From JBCCZC01 sp039188505 (GTDB taxonomy: Bacteria; Pseudomonadota; Gammaproteobacteria; Xanthomonadales; SZUA-38), in the NCBI GenBank assembly GCA_039188505.1, contig JBCCZC010000379.1, positions 1 through 5,865 on the forward strand: a DNA stretch of 5,865 bases. The letters are read 5' to 3'. Below, piece after piece: positions 5,255-5,865 of this stretch. The translations under genes and the position numbers were made by a program. Positions within the stretch are counted from its first letter, which is position 1, and each line of letters begins with the position of its first letter. The notes beneath the pieces were generated by a model. That model made no database searches. It saw only the letters and a list, made by a program, of their open reading frames with translations, and was not told the origin of the DNA.

Positions 5255-5865
5255 ATGATGAAGATGAGAATCCGGTCCCTTTCCCTGGTCCTCCTGCTTG
5301 CAGCCAGCGCCGCGTCGGCGGTCCCGCGCTGGCACTGGGAAGATGATTTCAGCCGGCGGGAGCAGGCTCGGCTCGTCGCCTGGATCGAGCATGCCGACCG
5401 GGGTATCGAAGCCCTCTTCGGTGATCTGCCCTTCGCCTACGACGTTCACTTCCACCGCCTCGACAACCGCGGAGAGCCCGTTCCCTGGGCCAACACGTCC
5501 AAGCGCTACAACGGCCGCGCCGTGAACTTCCACGTCGACGTGCGCCACAGCCAGGAGGACTTCATCGCCGACTGGACGGCATCCCACGAGATCAGCCACC
5601 TGCTGTTTCCCTACGTCGGCCGCGACGGCATGTGGTTCGCCGAGGGGATCGCCAGCTACATTCAATACCAGGCCATGTACGCGAATGGCGTGCTCAGCTG
5701 GGAACAGGCCATCCGGCGCTATGCGGATCGCTTCGACCGCGCCGAGCGCACCAGCCGCGTCGGCAATACGCCGGTCGCCGAGATGCCGCGGAACATCCGC
5801 CAAAGCCGCGCGTACGTCCGCATGTACTGGGGTGGCGCCGCCTATTTCCTCGAGGTCGATCGCCG
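5255..5865 (+). CDS. Secreted gluzincin-type zinc metallopeptidase (3' truncated by window)
   Basis: An open frame runs off the right edge; 203 codons are visible. Residues 1-22 are a signal peptide (basic MMKMRIR start, hydrophobic core, ASA cleavage before Val23), placing the mature enzyme in the periplasm or outside. The zinc site is HEISH (111-115), with His111 and His115 as ligands and Glu112 as the catalytic base. Glu130 in WFAEGIASYIQYQ is the likely third ligand, the gluzincin arrangement seen in peptidase-MA/M61-like proteins. A further family-like segment, MYWGGAAYFLEVDR (190-203), resembles the Tyr-x-Gly-Gly helix that follows the active site in M61-type enzymes. The N-terminal part (about 26-100) is a small alpha/beta region. 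In-frame starts exist at 5237, 5255, 5258 and 5264, none with a clear ribosome site; 5255 gives a clean signal peptide. Substrate unknown. It may be co-oriented with the PD40 gene by chance or share its transcript. Confidence 0.88.
   Translation, partial: MMKMRIRSLSLVLLLAASAASAVPRWHWEDDFSRREQARLVAWIEHADRGIEALFGDLPFAYDVHFHRLDNRGEPVPWANTSKRYNGRAVNFHVDVRHSQEDFIADWTASHEISHLLFPYVGRDGMWFAEGIASYIQYQAMYANGVLSWEQAIRRYADRFDRAERTSRVGNTPVAEMPRNIRQSRAYVRMYWGGAAYFLEVDR

Noticed and set aside
5102..5803. Minus-strand 233-codon open frame opposite the metallopeptidase
   Set aside because: The plus strand encodes a signal peptide and the HEISH zinc motif; the antisense product shows no domain.

Overview
The window looks like chromosomal DNA from a GC-rich Gram-negative bacterium, most likely a gammaproteobacterium. 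This rests on dense high-GC coding with overlapping genes, a periplasmic-adaptor-dependent ABC exporter, and two genes with Sec-type signal peptides. The lineage is an inference from gene content and style; no rRNA or other marker gene is present.

Layout. Positions 1-227 hold almost two perfect copies of a 114-bp tandem repeat that is cut by the left window edge. Each copy carries an 8-bp-stem hairpin. The repeat stops 3 bp short of a stop codon. From 4072 down to 231 on the minus strand lies a four-gene operon in the order Yip1-like membrane protein, MacA/HlyD-type membrane fusion protein, MacB/LolD-type ATPase, and MacB/FtsX-type permease. All three gene junctions overlap (1, 11 and 1 bp), so the four products are probably translationally coupled. 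A 188-bp divergent intergenic region (4073-4260) separates the operon from plus-strand genes. These are a small secreted protein with TolB/PD40 beta-propeller-like repeats (4261-5115) and, after a 139-bp gap, a secreted gluzincin-type zinc metallopeptidase with an HEISH motif (from about 5255, running off the right edge).

How the genes fit together. The ATPase and permease form the inner-membrane motor of a MacB-type (type VII) ABC system. The adaptor would connect it across the periplasm to an outer-membrane TolC-type channel, which is not encoded here. The Yip1-like protein is a five-helix membrane protein of unknown role; leading this tightly coupled operon, it probably acts with the exporter. 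The substrate cannot be read from the sequence. The two divergent genes encode exported proteins, but nothing directly ties them to the transporter.

The most unusual items are the hairpin-bearing tandem repeat abutting the operon end, the Yip1-like gene coupled to a MacAB-like exporter, and a possible leaderless start for the metallopeptidase. I saw no convincing new defence or mobile system.
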